From positions 62,001 through 126,000 of the forward strand of contig NZ_FZOR01000013.1 in the NCBI RefSeq assembly GCF_900188445.1: 64,000 bases of DNA, in the 5' to 3' direction. Within the stretch, counting starts at the first letter, position 1. Each line of letters opens with the position of its first letter. Position numbers and translations under genes: made by a program. The notes below the pieces were generated by a model, which did not search any database, was not told the DNA's origin, and saw only the letters and a list, made by a program, of their open reading frames with translations. This stretch comes from Actinomadura meyerae (GTDB lineage Bacteria; Actinomycetota; Actinomycetes; Streptosporangiales; Streptosporangiaceae). Shown one piece after another: positions 8,718 to 16,657 of this stretch.

Positions 8718-8747
8718 GACGGCCGGCTTCCTTCGCCGCCGGCCGTC
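8718..8747. terminator. Bidirectional stem-loop between convergent genes
   Basis: GACGGCCGGC (8718-8727) pairs perfectly with GCCGGCCGTC (8738-8747) around a 10-nt loop. It lies between the convergent CMD and DUF4097 genes. There is no U-tract, as is common for actinobacterial terminators. Confidence 0.55.
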
Positions 8748-8758
8748 CAGGGCGCGGG

Positions 8759-9535
8759 TCAGCCGCCTGCCGCGGTGGTCAGGGTGATCGCGCCGCTCTC
8801 GGTGCGGGCGGTGATCGATCGCGGGGCGGCCCCGTCCTCGGGGACGTCGGCGCGGACGTCGCCGCTGTCGGTGGTGGTGGTGACCTTGTAGGCGGTGCGC
8901 GGGACGGTGATGTTCACCTCGCCGTTCTCGGTTCTCACCGCGACCTGCCGTGGCGCGGCGGCGAAGGACAGGGCGACCTTTCCGTTCTGCGAGTCGGCGG
9001 AGACGCGCTCCGATCGGGTGGCCGTGGAGCGCAGTTCGCCGCTCTCGGTGCGCAGGTCGAGGGCGCCGGTGGCACTGGTGACCGTGATCGCGCCGCTGGT
9101 GGTGCGGATGTTCAGGGCGGTGCCGAGACCGGTGGCCGAGACCCGTCCGTTGTCGCCCTTGATGCTCAGGGCGAGGCGGCGCGGGACGAGGACCTGGTAC
9201 CGGACCTCGCAGCCGCCGATGAGCGCGTCGCAGTCGGTGGACAGGGTGAGCCGGTCGCCGGTGAGGTTCCAGGTCGCGGAGGGTTCGCCGCCGATCACCG
9301 ACCACCGGTCGAACCGGCGGGTGACCTGGACGTCCCGCACATCGGCGGGCCGGACGTCCAGGTCGCCCGAGTCCTTCTCGATCGTCAGGTGGTCGCCGAC
9401 CGGGCCGAAGGAGCGCCGTTCCGGCCGGGCGTCGTCGGCCGAGGCGCCGCAGCCGGTGAGGGCCGCCAGCGCGAGCAGTGCCGCGGCGGCGGGCGGCGCC
9501 GAGCGGCGGGACGAGCGGTGGAGCGAGGTGAGCAA
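8759..9535 (-). CDS. DUF4097 beta-strand repeat lipoprotein
   Basis: This is a 258-residue exported lipoprotein. The signal peptide has a twin Arg start and a lipobox LTGC with Cys29 as the acylation site. The mature part is a chain of short repeats (TTSGAITVTSATGALDLRTESGELRS and similar) typical of DUF4097, a right-handed beta-helix-like fold. I chose the TTG at 9533-9535 because GGGAGG lies 4 nt upstream; the TTG at 9547 would start inside that site. It is divergent from the TetR-MmpL operon and shares its operator region. It is probably an envelope stress or surface protein; molecular role unknown. Confidence 0.82.
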   Translation of the reverse strand: MLTSLHRSSRRSAPPAAAALLALAALTGCGASADDARPERRSFGPVGDHLTIEKDSGDLDVRPADVRDVQVTRRFDRWSVIGGEPSATWNLTGDRLTLSTDCDALIGGCEVRYQVLVPRRLALSIKGDNGRVSATGLGTALNIRTTSGAITVTSATGALDLRTESGELRSTATRSERVSADSQNGKVALSFAAAPRQVAVRTENGEVNITVPRTAYKVTTTTDSGDVRADVPEDGAAPRSITARTESGAITLTTAAGG

Positions 9536-9551
9536 CGAGCCTCCCAAGTGG

Positions 9552-9580
9552 ATACCTAAAGTACTGAATACTCTAAGTAT
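9552..9580. promoter_or_regulatory. Two tandem operator-like palindromes between DUF4097 and TetR genes
   Basis: ATACT-CTA-AGTAT (9568-9580) is a perfect dyad. A second, imperfect copy, ATACCTAAAGTAC, lies at 9552-9564. The two are 16 bp apart centre to centre and cover the short divergent promoter region, which fits binding of two TetR dimers. Confidence 0.55.
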
Positions 9581-9594
9581 GCTACGGTCCGATC

Positions 9595-10233
9595 ATGACC
9601 GACGACTCCACTGACAGGCCGGGGCCCGCGCGGCGCGTGCCGCGTGCGGAGGTCCGGCGGCGGCTGCTGGCCGAGGCGCGGCGGGTGTTCACCGAGCGCG
9701 GCTACGACGACGCCCGGATCGAGGACATCGCCCACGCCGCCGGGTTCACCAAGGGCGCCGTCTACTCCAACTTCGGCGGCAAGCAGGAACTGTTCGGCGC
9801 CGTCCTCGGCCAGGGCGCCGAGGACGAACTGGCCGCCGTGACCACCGAGATCGACGGCGCCGGCGACGCCGGCGCGGTCATCGAACGGGTCGCCGCGCTG
9901 ATCGCCGCCCGGATCGTCACCGACACCGGACACGGGCAGCTCGGTCTGGAGTTCGCCGCGCGCGCCGCCCGCGACGAGAAGATCCGGGCCGTGCTGGCCC
10001 CGATGCGCCGCGCGCAGCGCGGCACCGCGGCCCGCGCCGTCGCCGAGGTGTCCGAGCGCACCGGCGCCGGCCCGGCCGTCCCGCCGGAGCTGGCCGGGCT
10101 GATCGTGCACTGCCTCACCAACGGCCTGGTCAACGAGCACCTGGCCGACCCCGAGACGGTCACCGCCGACGTCATCCGGGAGGCGTTCACCGCCGTGCTG
10201 ACCGCGCTGCTGCCCTCGACCCCCCGCACCTGA
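9595..10233 (+). CDS. TetR family regulator of the MmpL operon
   Basis: The protein has 212 residues. The helix-turn-helix is at about 18-65 (LLAEARRVFTERGYDDARIEDIAHAAG, then FTKGAVYSNFGGKQELF), and the C-terminal domain is helical. The ATG lies 14 bp downstream of a palindrome, so the protein probably represses itself. It is followed after 33 nt by the MmpL gene with no promoter-like gap, so both form one operon. TetR control of MmpL-type exporters is common in actinobacteria. Confidence 0.88.
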   Translation: MTDDSTDRPGPARRVPRAEVRRRLLAEARRVFTERGYDDARIEDIAHAAGFTKGAVYSNFGGKQELFGAVLGQGAEDELAAVTTEIDGAGDAGAVIERVAALIAARIVTDTGHGQLGLEFAARAARDEKIRAVLAPMRRAQRGTAARAVAEVSERTGAGPAVPPELAGLIVHCLTNGLVNEHLADPETVTADVIREAFTAVLTALLPSTPRT

Positions 10234-10266
10234 CGCGCCCGGCGCGCATCTCTGAGAGGACCTTCG

Positions 10267-12465
10267 TTGGCGATCCTGCTCTACCGGCTCGGGCGGGCCG
10301 CGTTCCGCCACCGCCTGCGGTTCCTGACCGGCTGGCTGGTGCTGCTCCTGCTGGCCGGGGGCGGTTTCGCCGCCCTCGGCTCCCATCTGGACAGCGAGGC
10401 CACCATCCCCGGCTCGCAGTCCCAGCAGGGAATCGACCTGCTGGAACGCTCCCTGCCGGAGGCGACCGGCGTCACCGCGCAGCTGGTGTTCGCCGCTCCG
10501 CCCGGCGGCACCGTCGACGACCCGGCGCACCGGGCCCGCATCGGCGACGCGGTCCGGCGGGCGGCCGCGGCACCGCAGGTCTCCGAGGCCACCGACCCGT
10601 TCCGGACCGGTACCGTGTCCGCCGACCGCCGCACCGCCATGGCGCAGGTGCTCTACCCGATCAAACGCGATCAGCTGGCGGACGAGAGCGTCACCGCGCT
10701 GGAGGGCATCGCCGCCGGGGCCCGTTCCGGGGGACTGCGCGCCGAGGTCGGCGGGTCGGTCTACAGCACCGCGGGCATGCACGCGGGCATCGGGGAGGTG
10801 CTCGGCGTCGCCGTGGCCGTGATCGTGCTGGTGGTCACCTTCGGGTCGCTGCTGGCCGCCGGGCTGACCCTGGCCACCGCGATCACCGGGCTGGTGATCG
10901 GGCTGCTGGGGCTGATGCTGCTCTCCCACCTGACCACGATCTCCGACACCGCGCCGAGCCTGGCCCTGATGGTCGGGCTGGCCGTGGGCATCGACTACGC
11001 GCTGTTCATCGGGTCCCGGCACCGCGCCCAGCTCGCGGAGGGTGCCGGAGCCGAGGACTCGGCGGCGCGCGCCGTGGCGACCGCGGGCGGCGCCGTCGTG
11101 TTCGCCGGCCTGACGGTGGTCATCGCGCTGGCCGGGCTGACCGTGGTCGGCATTCCGTTCCTGACCGTCATGGGGCTGGCCGCCGCGCTGACCGTGCTGA
11201 TGGCGGTCGCGGCCGCGATCACCCTGCTGCCCGCGCTGCTCGGCCTGGCCGGCGACCGCCTGCGCCCCCGGCCGGGCGCGCGCGCCGCCCGGCCCGGACG
11301 CGCCGGGGCGGGCGGGCTGCGCTGGGCGCGCCTGGTCACCCGCCGTCCTCTGCTCACCATTCCGGCGGTCCTGCTGGTCCTGGGCGCGATGACGGTCCCG
11401 GCCCTCCAGCTCGATCTGGCGATGCCCGACAACGGCACCGCCGACCCCGCCTCCACCCAGCGCAAGGCCTACGACCTGATCTCCGCCGCCTTCGGCCCGG
11501 GCAGCAACGGCCGGCTGCTGGTCCTGGTCCACACCGAACGCGGCGGTGACCCGGTCCGGGCCGCCGCCCAGATCGGGAAGGGGCTCGACCTGCCCGGCGT
11601 GGTGTCGGTCAGCGACCCCGAACCCGGCACCGACGGGCGCACCGCCGTCCTCAACCTCGTCCCCGAGCACGGCCCGCGCACCCGGGAAACGCAGCGGCTC
11701 GTCCGCGACGTCCGCTCCCGCACGCCCGCCCTGGGCGCCGCCGCGGGCGCGCAGGTCCTGGTCACCGGGTCAACCCCCGCCGCCATCGACGTCTCCGACC
11801 GCCTGCGCGGCTCGCTGGTGCCCTTCACCGCCATCGTGGTCGGGCTGTCGCTGCTGCTGTTGCTGCTGGTCTTCCGCTCGATCCTCGTCCCGGTCAAGGC
11901 CGCGGCCGGGTTCCTGCTGTCGGCCGGCGCCGCGTTCGGCACCGCCGTCGCGGTCTTCCAGTGGGGCTGGCTCGCCGAGGCGTTCGGCGTCGCCACCACC
12001 GGGCCGGTCTTCAGCTTCATGCCCATCGTCGTGATCGCCGTGCTGTTCGGCCTGGCGATGGACTACCAGGTGTTCCTGGTCTCCCGGATCCGGGAGGAGT
12101 ACGTCGGCGGCGGCGATCCGCGCGAGGCCGTGCTGACCGGCGCGCGGCACGCCACCCGGGTCATCACCGCCGCCGCGCTGATCATGTTCGCCGTCTTCGC
12201 CGGTTTCGTCACCACCGACGACCTCACCCTCAAGCCCATCGCCCTCGGCCTGGCCGCCGGCATCCTGGCCGACGCCTTCCTGGTCCGGATGACCCTCGTC
12301 CCGGCCGTGCTGAAGCTGACCGGCCGCGGCGCCTGGTGGCTGCCCCGCCCGCTGGACCGGATCCTGCCCGACCTCGACATCGAAGGCGCCACCTTGCGGC
12401 GAACCCGCCACTCCCCCGCCCAGGACGCCGCACACGCCGCCCCATCGGTGGCGTCCTCCCGGTGA
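10267..12465 (+). CDS. MmpL family RND-type membrane transporter
   Basis: The protein has 732 residues with two MMPL/RND halves. Helix 1 is at about 18-36, the first periplasmic loop at about 40-165, and a bundle of helices at about 170-330 includes GLAVGIDYALFIGSRHR. The second half repeats the pattern, with GLAMDYQVFLVSRIREEY around 598. Conserved D-Y pairs in these helices are the family's proton-relay signature. The TTG start has GAGAGGA upstream. Such proteins export lipids or drugs using the proton gradient. The substrate cannot be deduced; the TetR upstream suggests an inducible exporter. Confidence 0.92.
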   Translation: MAILLYRLGRAAFRHRLRFLTGWLVLLLLAGGGFAALGSHLDSEATIPGSQSQQGIDLLERSLPEATGVTAQLVFAAPPGGTVDDPAHRARIGDAVRRAAAAPQVSEATDPFRTGTVSADRRTAMAQVLYPIKRDQLADESVTALEGIAAGARSGGLRAEVGGSVYSTAGMHAGIGEVLGVAVAVIVLVVTFGSLLAAGLTLATAITGLVIGLLGLMLLSHLTTISDTAPSLALMVGLAVGIDYALFIGSRHRAQLAEGAGAEDSAARAVATAGGAVVFAGLTVVIALAGLTVVGIPFLTVMGLAAALTVLMAVAAAITLLPALLGLAGDRLRPRPGARAARPGRAGAGGLRWARLVTRRPLLTIPAVLLVLGAMTVPALQLDLAMPDNGTADPASTQRKAYDLISAAFGPGSNGRLLVLVHTERGGDPVRAAAQIGKGLDLPGVVSVSDPEPGTDGRTAVLNLVPEHGPRTRETQRLVRDVRSRTPALGAAAGAQVLVTGSTPAAIDVSDRLRGSLVPFTAIVVGLSLLLLLLVFRSILVPVKAAAGFLLSAGAAFGTAVAVFQWGWLAEAFGVATTGPVFSFMPIVVIAVLFGLAMDYQVFLVSRIREEYVGGGDPREAVLTGARHATRVITAAALIMFAVFAGFVTTDDLTLKPIALGLAAGILADAFLVRMTLVPAVLKLTGRGAWWLPRPLDRILPDLDIEGATLRRTRHSPAQDAAHAAPSVASSR

Positions 12466-12466
12466 C

Positions 12467-12502
12467 GTCCCGCCCAGCCCACCGCGGCGGGCTGGGCGGG
12501 AC
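12467..12502. terminator. Bidirectional terminator between mmpL-like gene and MFS gene
   Basis: A perfect 14-bp stem (12467-12480 with 12489-12502) closes an 8-nt loop. It begins 1 nt after the MmpL stop codon and lies in a 157-nt convergent gap in which I see nothing else. Confidence 0.75.
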
Positions 12503-12622
12503 CTGCGCGGACATGCCGATGCCCGGCCGGACGAGCCGCCGGCCGATGACGCGCACCCACTGCACGAGCGGGTGCTGCGACCGGAGGTCCGTGGTGGACC
12601 GTGCCCCGCGGCGACTCGGCGG

Positions 12623-14092
12623 TCAGGGGGCCGGGTCGGCGGGTGCTCCGGCCGCCGCCTGCGCCGCGACCGGGTGCCGGGTCCGGCTGGGGAGTACCGC
12701 CATCAGTGCCAGCAGGACGGCGGCGGCCGGGGCGCCCCACAGCAGGACGTCCGGGATGGCGGCCGCGGTCGCCTCCGGGCCCGGGGCCCGGCCCTGCGTC
12801 TCGCGGGCCAGGAGGGTTCCGAAGACCGAGACGCCGAGCGACAGGCCGAGGCCGCGGACCGACACCGTCGCGGAGGTCGTGGCGGCCAGGTCCGCGGGTG
12901 GGACGGCGTTCTGCGCGACGACCACCAGGTTCTGCATCAGCAGCCCGAACCCGAAGCCCAGCACCGCGATCTCCGCGGCCAGGACGGCGTAGGGGGTTTC
13001 GGGGCCCAGCCGGCTCAGCAGGGCGAACCCCAGCACGGCGGCCGCCGAGCCGGCCAGCAGGTACGGCTTGTAGCGGCCGCTCGCGCCGGCGCGGGCGCCG
13101 GCGAGCGAGGAGACCGCCATGAACGTCAGGACGTAGGGGTTGAGCGCCAGGCCCGCCCCGGCGGCCCCCCTCCCGTACGCGGCCTGCAGGTAGGTGGGCA
13201 GGTAGACGATCGAGCCGCCGAGCAGCGCGCCGAGCAGCGCGGTCGCGGGGAGCACGACGCGCAGGACGGGGTCGGCGAACAGCCGCGGCGGCAGCAGCGG
13301 CTCGGCCGCGCGCCCTTCCCGCCACACGAAGAGCGCCGCCAGCACCGCGACGGCGCCGATCAGGGCGAGGATCGTCCCGGACGTCCAGGGGCGGGTGCGG
13401 CCGCCCCATTCGGCCGCGAGCAGCAGGGCCGTCACGGCGCCCGCGACCAGCACGGCGCCGGGCAGGTCGACCCTGCCGCCGCCGCCCGGCCGGGGCAGCC
13501 GCAGCGCGAGCGCGGCGGCCGCCATGGCCAGCAGGCCGAGCGGCAGGTTGACGTAGAAGATCCAGCGCCAGCCCCAGGCGTCGGTGATCGCGCCGCCGGC
13601 GAGCGGGCCGCCCACGGCCGCCAGCGCGAAGACGCCGCCGGTCAGGCCCTGGACCCTGCCGCGCAGGCGCCGCGGATACAGCTCCGACAGCGCGATCGTG
13701 GGCAGCACGAACAGCGCTCCGGCGCCGATGCCCTGGAAGGTCCGCGCGGCGATCAGCTGGGGGGTGGTCCGGGCCAGGCCGCACAGGGCGGAGCCGGCGA
13801 TGAAGGCGGCGACCGCGGTGAGGAACACCGGGCGCCGCCCGAACCGGTCGCTGACGCGGCCGTAGAGCGCGCCGGTCGCGGTCGAGGCCAGCACGTAGGA
13901 GGTGACGATCCAGCCGATGGAGTCCATGCCGCCCAGGTCGGCGGCGATGTCGGGCAGGGCGATGGCCACCACGGTCTGGTCCAGGACCGACAGCAGCATG
14001 CCGATGAGCAGGCCCGCCGTGGCGAGCGGCACGTTGGCGGCGCGCGCGCCGGGGACGGCCGGGGCGGTCTTCGAGGGGTCCGCGGACACCAT
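12623..14092 (-). CDS. DHA2-type MFS drug exporter (EmrB/QacA family)
   Basis: This is a 489-residue protein with about 14 hydrophobic helices. DHA2 hallmarks are LLIGMLLSVLDQTVVAIALPDIAADLG in helix 1, GRVSDRFGRRPVFL in the 2-3 loop, and the antiporter motif C region ALAAVGGPLAGG in helix 5. It starts 6 nt after the stop codon of the FAD oxidoreductase, with no own ribosome-binding site, so translation is probably coupled. The unit is controlled from the MerR-type promoter upstream of the oxidoreductase. It probably exports a toxic compound. Confidence 0.9.
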   Translation of the reverse strand: MVSADPSKTAPAVPGARAANVPLATAGLLIGMLLSVLDQTVVAIALPDIAADLGGMDSIGWIVTSYVLASTATGALYGRVSDRFGRRPVFLTAVAAFIAGSALCGLARTTPQLIAARTFQGIGAGALFVLPTIALSELYPRRLRGRVQGLTGGVFALAAVGGPLAGGAITDAWGWRWIFYVNLPLGLLAMAAAALALRLPRPGGGGRVDLPGAVLVAGAVTALLLAAEWGGRTRPWTSGTILALIGAVAVLAALFVWREGRAAEPLLPPRLFADPVLRVVLPATALLGALLGGSIVYLPTYLQAAYGRGAAGAGLALNPYVLTFMAVSSLAGARAGASGRYKPYLLAGSAAAVLGFALLSRLGPETPYAVLAAEIAVLGFGFGLLMQNLVVVAQNAVPPADLAATTSATVSVRGLGLSLGVSVFGTLLARETQGRAPGPEATAAAIPDVLLWGAPAAAVLLALMAVLPSRTRHPVAAQAAAGAPADPAP

Positions 14093-14098
14093 GGCGGG

Positions 14099-15043
14099 TC
14101 AGCCCTTCGCCCGCGCGAGCGGGTCGGGCAGGTTGAAGTCGGCGCTGAGGAGGTCCTGGTCGAGGGCCGCCGCGGCGACGGTGCCGCTCGCGGCGGCGGC
14201 GATGACGGCGGCCAGCGGCATGGGCATGCTCGCGCGCCGTGCCATGTCGCCGGCCGCGTACACGCCGGGGACGCTGGTGCGGGCGAACTCGTCGACCCGC
14301 ACGCATCCGTCGGGGAAGGCGGCGCAGGCGAGGCGTCCGGCCAGGTCGGAGCGCTGGCGCGGCACGTTGGCGACGAACACCGCCTCCCGGGCCAGGGACG
14401 TGCCGTCCTCGAACACGATGTGCTCCAGGCGGCCGTCCGTCCCCTCCAGGCGGGCGACGGGTTCGCAGTGCACGGCGACGCCGTGCTCGTCCAGCACGGC
14501 CCGCAGTGCCGGGTCGAGCGGGCGGGCGCCGGTGCACAGGGCGACGCCGGCGGCGAAGCGGCTGAGCTGCAGCGCCAGCCGCACGCGGGCCGGTTCGGCG
14601 CCGAGCACGGCGACCTGCCTGCCGGTGCATTCGTAGCCGTGGCAGTAGGGGCAGTGGAACGCCGACCGGCCCCACAGTTCCCGGACGCCGCGCGGGGCGG
14701 GGAGGTCGTCGGCGAGCCCGGTGGCCAGCAGGACGCGCCGCGCGGACGCGGTCCCGCCGTCCGCCAGTTCCAGGTGGAAGCCGCGGCCGTCCAGCGGGCG
14801 GGCGCCGGTGACGGTCCCGGTCAGGGTGCGCACGGCCGGGTAGGCGGCCAGTTCCTCGCGGCCGAGGCGGCGCAGGTCGGCGGGGGGCGTGCCGTCGCGG
14901 GTGAGGAAGTTGTGCACGTTGGCGGCGGTGGCGTTGCGGCCCTGGCCTTCGTCGATCAGCAGCACCGGCCGGTGGACCCGGCCGAGGGCCAGCGCGGCGG
15001 CCATACCGGCGGGGCCTCCGCCCACGATGGCGGCGTCGAACAT
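14099..15043 (-). CDS. FAD/NAD(P)-dependent thioredoxin-reductase-like oxidoreductase
   Basis: The protein has 314 residues. FAD site GGGPAGMAAALALGR is near the N-terminus, a redox pair CPYC in HCPYCHGYE lies about 130 residues in, a degenerate NAD(P) site follows, and the FAD motif SVPGVYAAGDMAR is near the C-terminus. The CPYCHG form differs from the CATC of true TrxB and resembles stand-alone disulfide or dithiol oxidases. The ATG at 15043 has GGAGG 6-10 nt upstream. It is first in the operon with the MFS exporter and divergent from merR. Confidence 0.85.
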   Translation of the reverse strand: MFDAAIVGGGPAGMAAALALGRVHRPVLLIDEGQGRNATAANVHNFLTRDGTPPADLRRLGREELAAYPAVRTLTGTVTGARPLDGRGFHLELADGGTASARRVLLATGLADDLPAPRGVRELWGRSAFHCPYCHGYECTGRQVAVLGAEPARVRLALQLSRFAAGVALCTGARPLDPALRAVLDEHGVAVHCEPVARLEGTDGRLEHIVFEDGTSLAREAVFVANVPRQRSDLAGRLACAAFPDGCVRVDEFARTSVPGVYAAGDMARRASMPMPLAAVIAAAASGTVAAAALDQDLLSADFNLPDPLARAKG

Positions 15044-15085
15044 GTCCTGCCTCCAGAGAAACGGTCGTCGCTTGACGTGCGGCCG

Positions 15086-15116
15086 ATTCTGCAAGTTAAT
15101 GTCAACATGAAGTCAA
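15086..15116 (-). promoter_or_regulatory. MerR-type promoter with 19-bp spacer
   Basis: Reading leftward, TTGACT (15116-15111) and CAGAAT (15091-15086) are separated by exactly 19 bp, the over-long spacing that MerR activators correct by twisting DNA. The merR start codon (15107-15109) lies inside this spacer, so regulator binding would also block its own gene. Confidence 0.5.
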
Positions 15117-15592
15117 GTGACTCGATGCGGATCGGGGAGCTGGCCGGGCAGTTCGGCCTCGCCGCGCACGTCCTGCGCCACTGGGAGGCCATGGGCCTGC
15201 TGACCCCGGCGGCCCGGGTCAACGGACGCCGCCGCTACACCCGCGACCACGCCGTCCGGGTGATGACGATCATCCGCGCGAAGGCGGCGGGCATGAGCCT
15301 GGAGCAGATCCGCGAGGTCCTCACCGTCTCGGGCCGGGACGAGCGGCGGGCGCTGCTGCGGCGCCACCATGAGGAACTGGAACGGCGGCTGCGGGAGATC
15401 GCGGCCTCCAAGGCGCTCATCGAGCACCTGATGATGTGCGGGGCGGACGACTTCACCCAGTGCCCCGACTACCGGCGGCTGGCCGAGTCCGCGGTGGCGC
15501 CGGAGCATCTCCATGACGGCGGGTGCGTGGTCGCCGACGCCGCCCCCGCCGCCGGCCGGGGGCAGGCGGAGGGCGGCGGCGAGGCCCGCTGA
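15107..15592 (+). CDS. MerR family transcriptional regulator
   Basis: The protein has 161 residues. The MerR winged helix is at the N-terminus (MRIGELAGQFGLAAHVLRHWEAMGLLTPAAR, then RRRYTRDHAVRVMTIIRAKAAGMSLEQI), followed by a coiled dimerisation helix. A Cys pair in a CGADDFTQCPDYR motif could bind metal or sense oxidants. No ribosome-binding site is seen before the ATG; a TTGACG/TTAATG pair at 15072/15096 would start transcription at the ATG itself, so a leaderless transcript is possible. It likely activates the divergent oxidoreductase-exporter operon. Confidence 0.85.
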   Translation: MKSSDSMRIGELAGQFGLAAHVLRHWEAMGLLTPAARVNGRRRYTRDHAVRVMTIIRAKAAGMSLEQIREVLTVSGRDERRALLRRHHEELERRLREIAASKALIEHLMMCGADDFTQCPDYRRLAESAVAPEHLHDGGCVVADAAPAAGRGQAEGGGEAR

Positions 15593-15636
15593 CCGGCGGG
15601 CGGCCGCGCGGGCCGGGCGGGCCGGGCCACGGCGAA

Positions 15637-15674
15637 CGCGGCCGCGGCGGGACGGACGGCCCGCCGCGGCCGCG
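15637..15674. terminator. Bidirectional terminator after merR
   Basis: A perfect 15-bp GC stem (15637-15651 with 15660-15674) closes an 8-nt loop between the convergent merR and DUF1062 genes. Confidence 0.75.
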
Positions 15675-15680
15675 TCCCCG

Positions 15681-16241
15681 CTAGCCCGCGGCCAGCACGG
15701 TGAAGGTGAAGTCCGTGCTCGTCGGGCGGCGCAGCGGGATGTCGCACTTGACGCGGCGCCGGACCTCGTTCCTGCTGAGGCCGAGCGCGTTGGCGATGAG
15801 CCGGTCGGGCCGGACCGGCACCGGGTCGTCGAAGGCGACCCGCACCTGGACCGGCCACGCCTCGCCGGGCGGTTCCGGCGGGGTGTGGAGCCGCCAGGCG
15901 CCCGTCCAGTCCAGGGCGAACCGGTTGCGGCGGGCCAGCAGCGGATCCAGCAGCGTCGCCGCGACCAGTTCCGGATCGTTGGCGCGGTAGCCGCGCAGTG
16001 CTGCCGGCGCGAAGGAGCCGACCGGGACCCGCTCGTGCACGGTGAGCTTGGCCGTGCGGTCGCAGGACGCGCAGCGGACCAGCAGCCACACGTCCAGCAG
16101 CTTGCCGTTGGCGTTGACGCGGAACCTGCCCTCGCCGGTGGTGGCCGTTCCGTACCGGCAGGCGGGGCACCGCAGCGACAGCAGCGGCAGCCTGGTCCGG
16201 CGGACGATCCAGGGCAGCACGGTATGAGGTTGTGAAGACAT
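15681..16241 (-). CDS. DUF1062 family protein
   Basis: The protein has 186 residues and matches DUF1062 in length and layout. A four-Cys zinc ribbon comes first (CPAC about residue 25-28, CASC about 57-60). A mixed beta region follows, and a basic C-terminal segment (RPDRLIANALGLSRNEVRRRVKCDI) resembles an S4-like RNA-binding helix pair. No function is established for the family. The ATG lies 2 nt from the end of a 136-bp structured element, whose inner edge would supply its weak ribosome-binding site (AGAGAGC). Confidence 0.82.
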   Translation of the reverse strand: MSSQPHTVLPWIVRRTRLPLLSLRCPACRYGTATTGEGRFRVNANGKLLDVWLLVRCASCDRTAKLTVHERVPVGSFAPAALRGYRANDPELVAATLLDPLLARRNRFALDWTGAWRLHTPPEPPGEAWPVQVRVAFDDPVPVRPDRLIANALGLSRNEVRRRVKCDIPLRRPTSTDFTFTVLAAG

Positions 16242-16243
16242 GG

Positions 16244-16379
16244 GCTCTCTAGACCTGACACGAGGCCGATTGCGCGCGGCCTCGGACGCTGTAGGGCCGG
16301 GGCGCGCGACGGCAGCCCGGCAGAACCGGCGGAGGGGCCGGCTACAGGTGAGCGGAAGAAGGTGTCAGGTCTAAAGAGC
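16244..16379 (-). repeat. 136-bp element closed by 18-bp inverted repeats (MITE-like or structured leader)
   Basis: The ends 16244-16261 and 16362-16379 are inverted repeats matching at 17 of 18 positions; in leader RNA of the DUF1062 gene the one mismatch becomes a U-G pair, so the stem is continuous. Inside are an 8-bp hairpin (16261-16268 with 16277-16284) and a second long arm (CTGTAG 16289-16294 with CTACAG 16342-16347, plus CCGG pairs). No target-site duplication and no transposase are visible. It may be a non-autonomous transposon or a multibranched regulatory leader. Confidence 0.6.
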
Positions 16380-16471
16380 AGGCGGGGTCACGCGGTGTCG
16401 TCCCTTGTCCTCACGGCAATGGGCCGCAGGCAACCTACGGGACGCCGCCGGAACGCTCAACCGGTTTTCGT

Positions 16472-16657
16472 CTAGGCGTCGGCGCCGGTGAGTTCGTGGC
16501 CCGCCTCCTCGACCGCGGCGCGCACGTCCGCGGTGCCGAGCGGGGCGTCGCTGGTCACCGCGACCCGGCCGGCGGCGACGTCCACGGTCACGGCGGTGAC
16601 GCCGGCGATGCGCTCGATCTCCTCGGCGACGGCGGCGGCGCAGTGCCCGCAGGCCAT
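16472..16657 (-). CDS. Heavy-metal-associated (HMA/CopZ-like) domain, possibly frameshifted
   Basis: The 61-residue frame starts at an ATG directly at the metal site (MACGHCAAAVAEEIERIAGV) and ends EEAGHELTGADA, covering the HMA fold except its first beta strand. A full CopZ would have about ten residues before GMxCGHC. Those residues exist in the overlapping SnoaL-like frame, or upstream out of frame, so either an indel separates the two or the two proteins were once fused. The CxxC pair would bind Cu(I) or a similar soft metal. No ribosome-binding site precedes this ATG. Confidence 0.5.
   Translation of the reverse strand: MACGHCAAAVAEEIERIAGVTAVTVDVAAGRVAVTSDAPLGTADVRAAVEEAGHELTGADA

Noticed and set aside
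9595..15043. Natural-product cluster suggested by exporters, AlkZ-like and DrrAB-like genes
   Set aside because: No polyketide, peptide synthetase, lanthipeptide or terpene genes occur in the window; the exporters sit with separate regulators.
12572..15592. Very long open frames (up to about 1,000 codons) opposite or across real genes
   Set aside because: They are shadows caused by high GC content: compositionally extreme (Arg, Gly, Pro runs), without ribosome-binding sites, and overlapping genes with clear domains.
16244..16379. Full insertion sequence at the DUF1062 promoter
   Set aside because: No transposase reading frame fits inside 136 bp and no target-site duplication is visible, so only a MITE-like or RNA interpretation remains.
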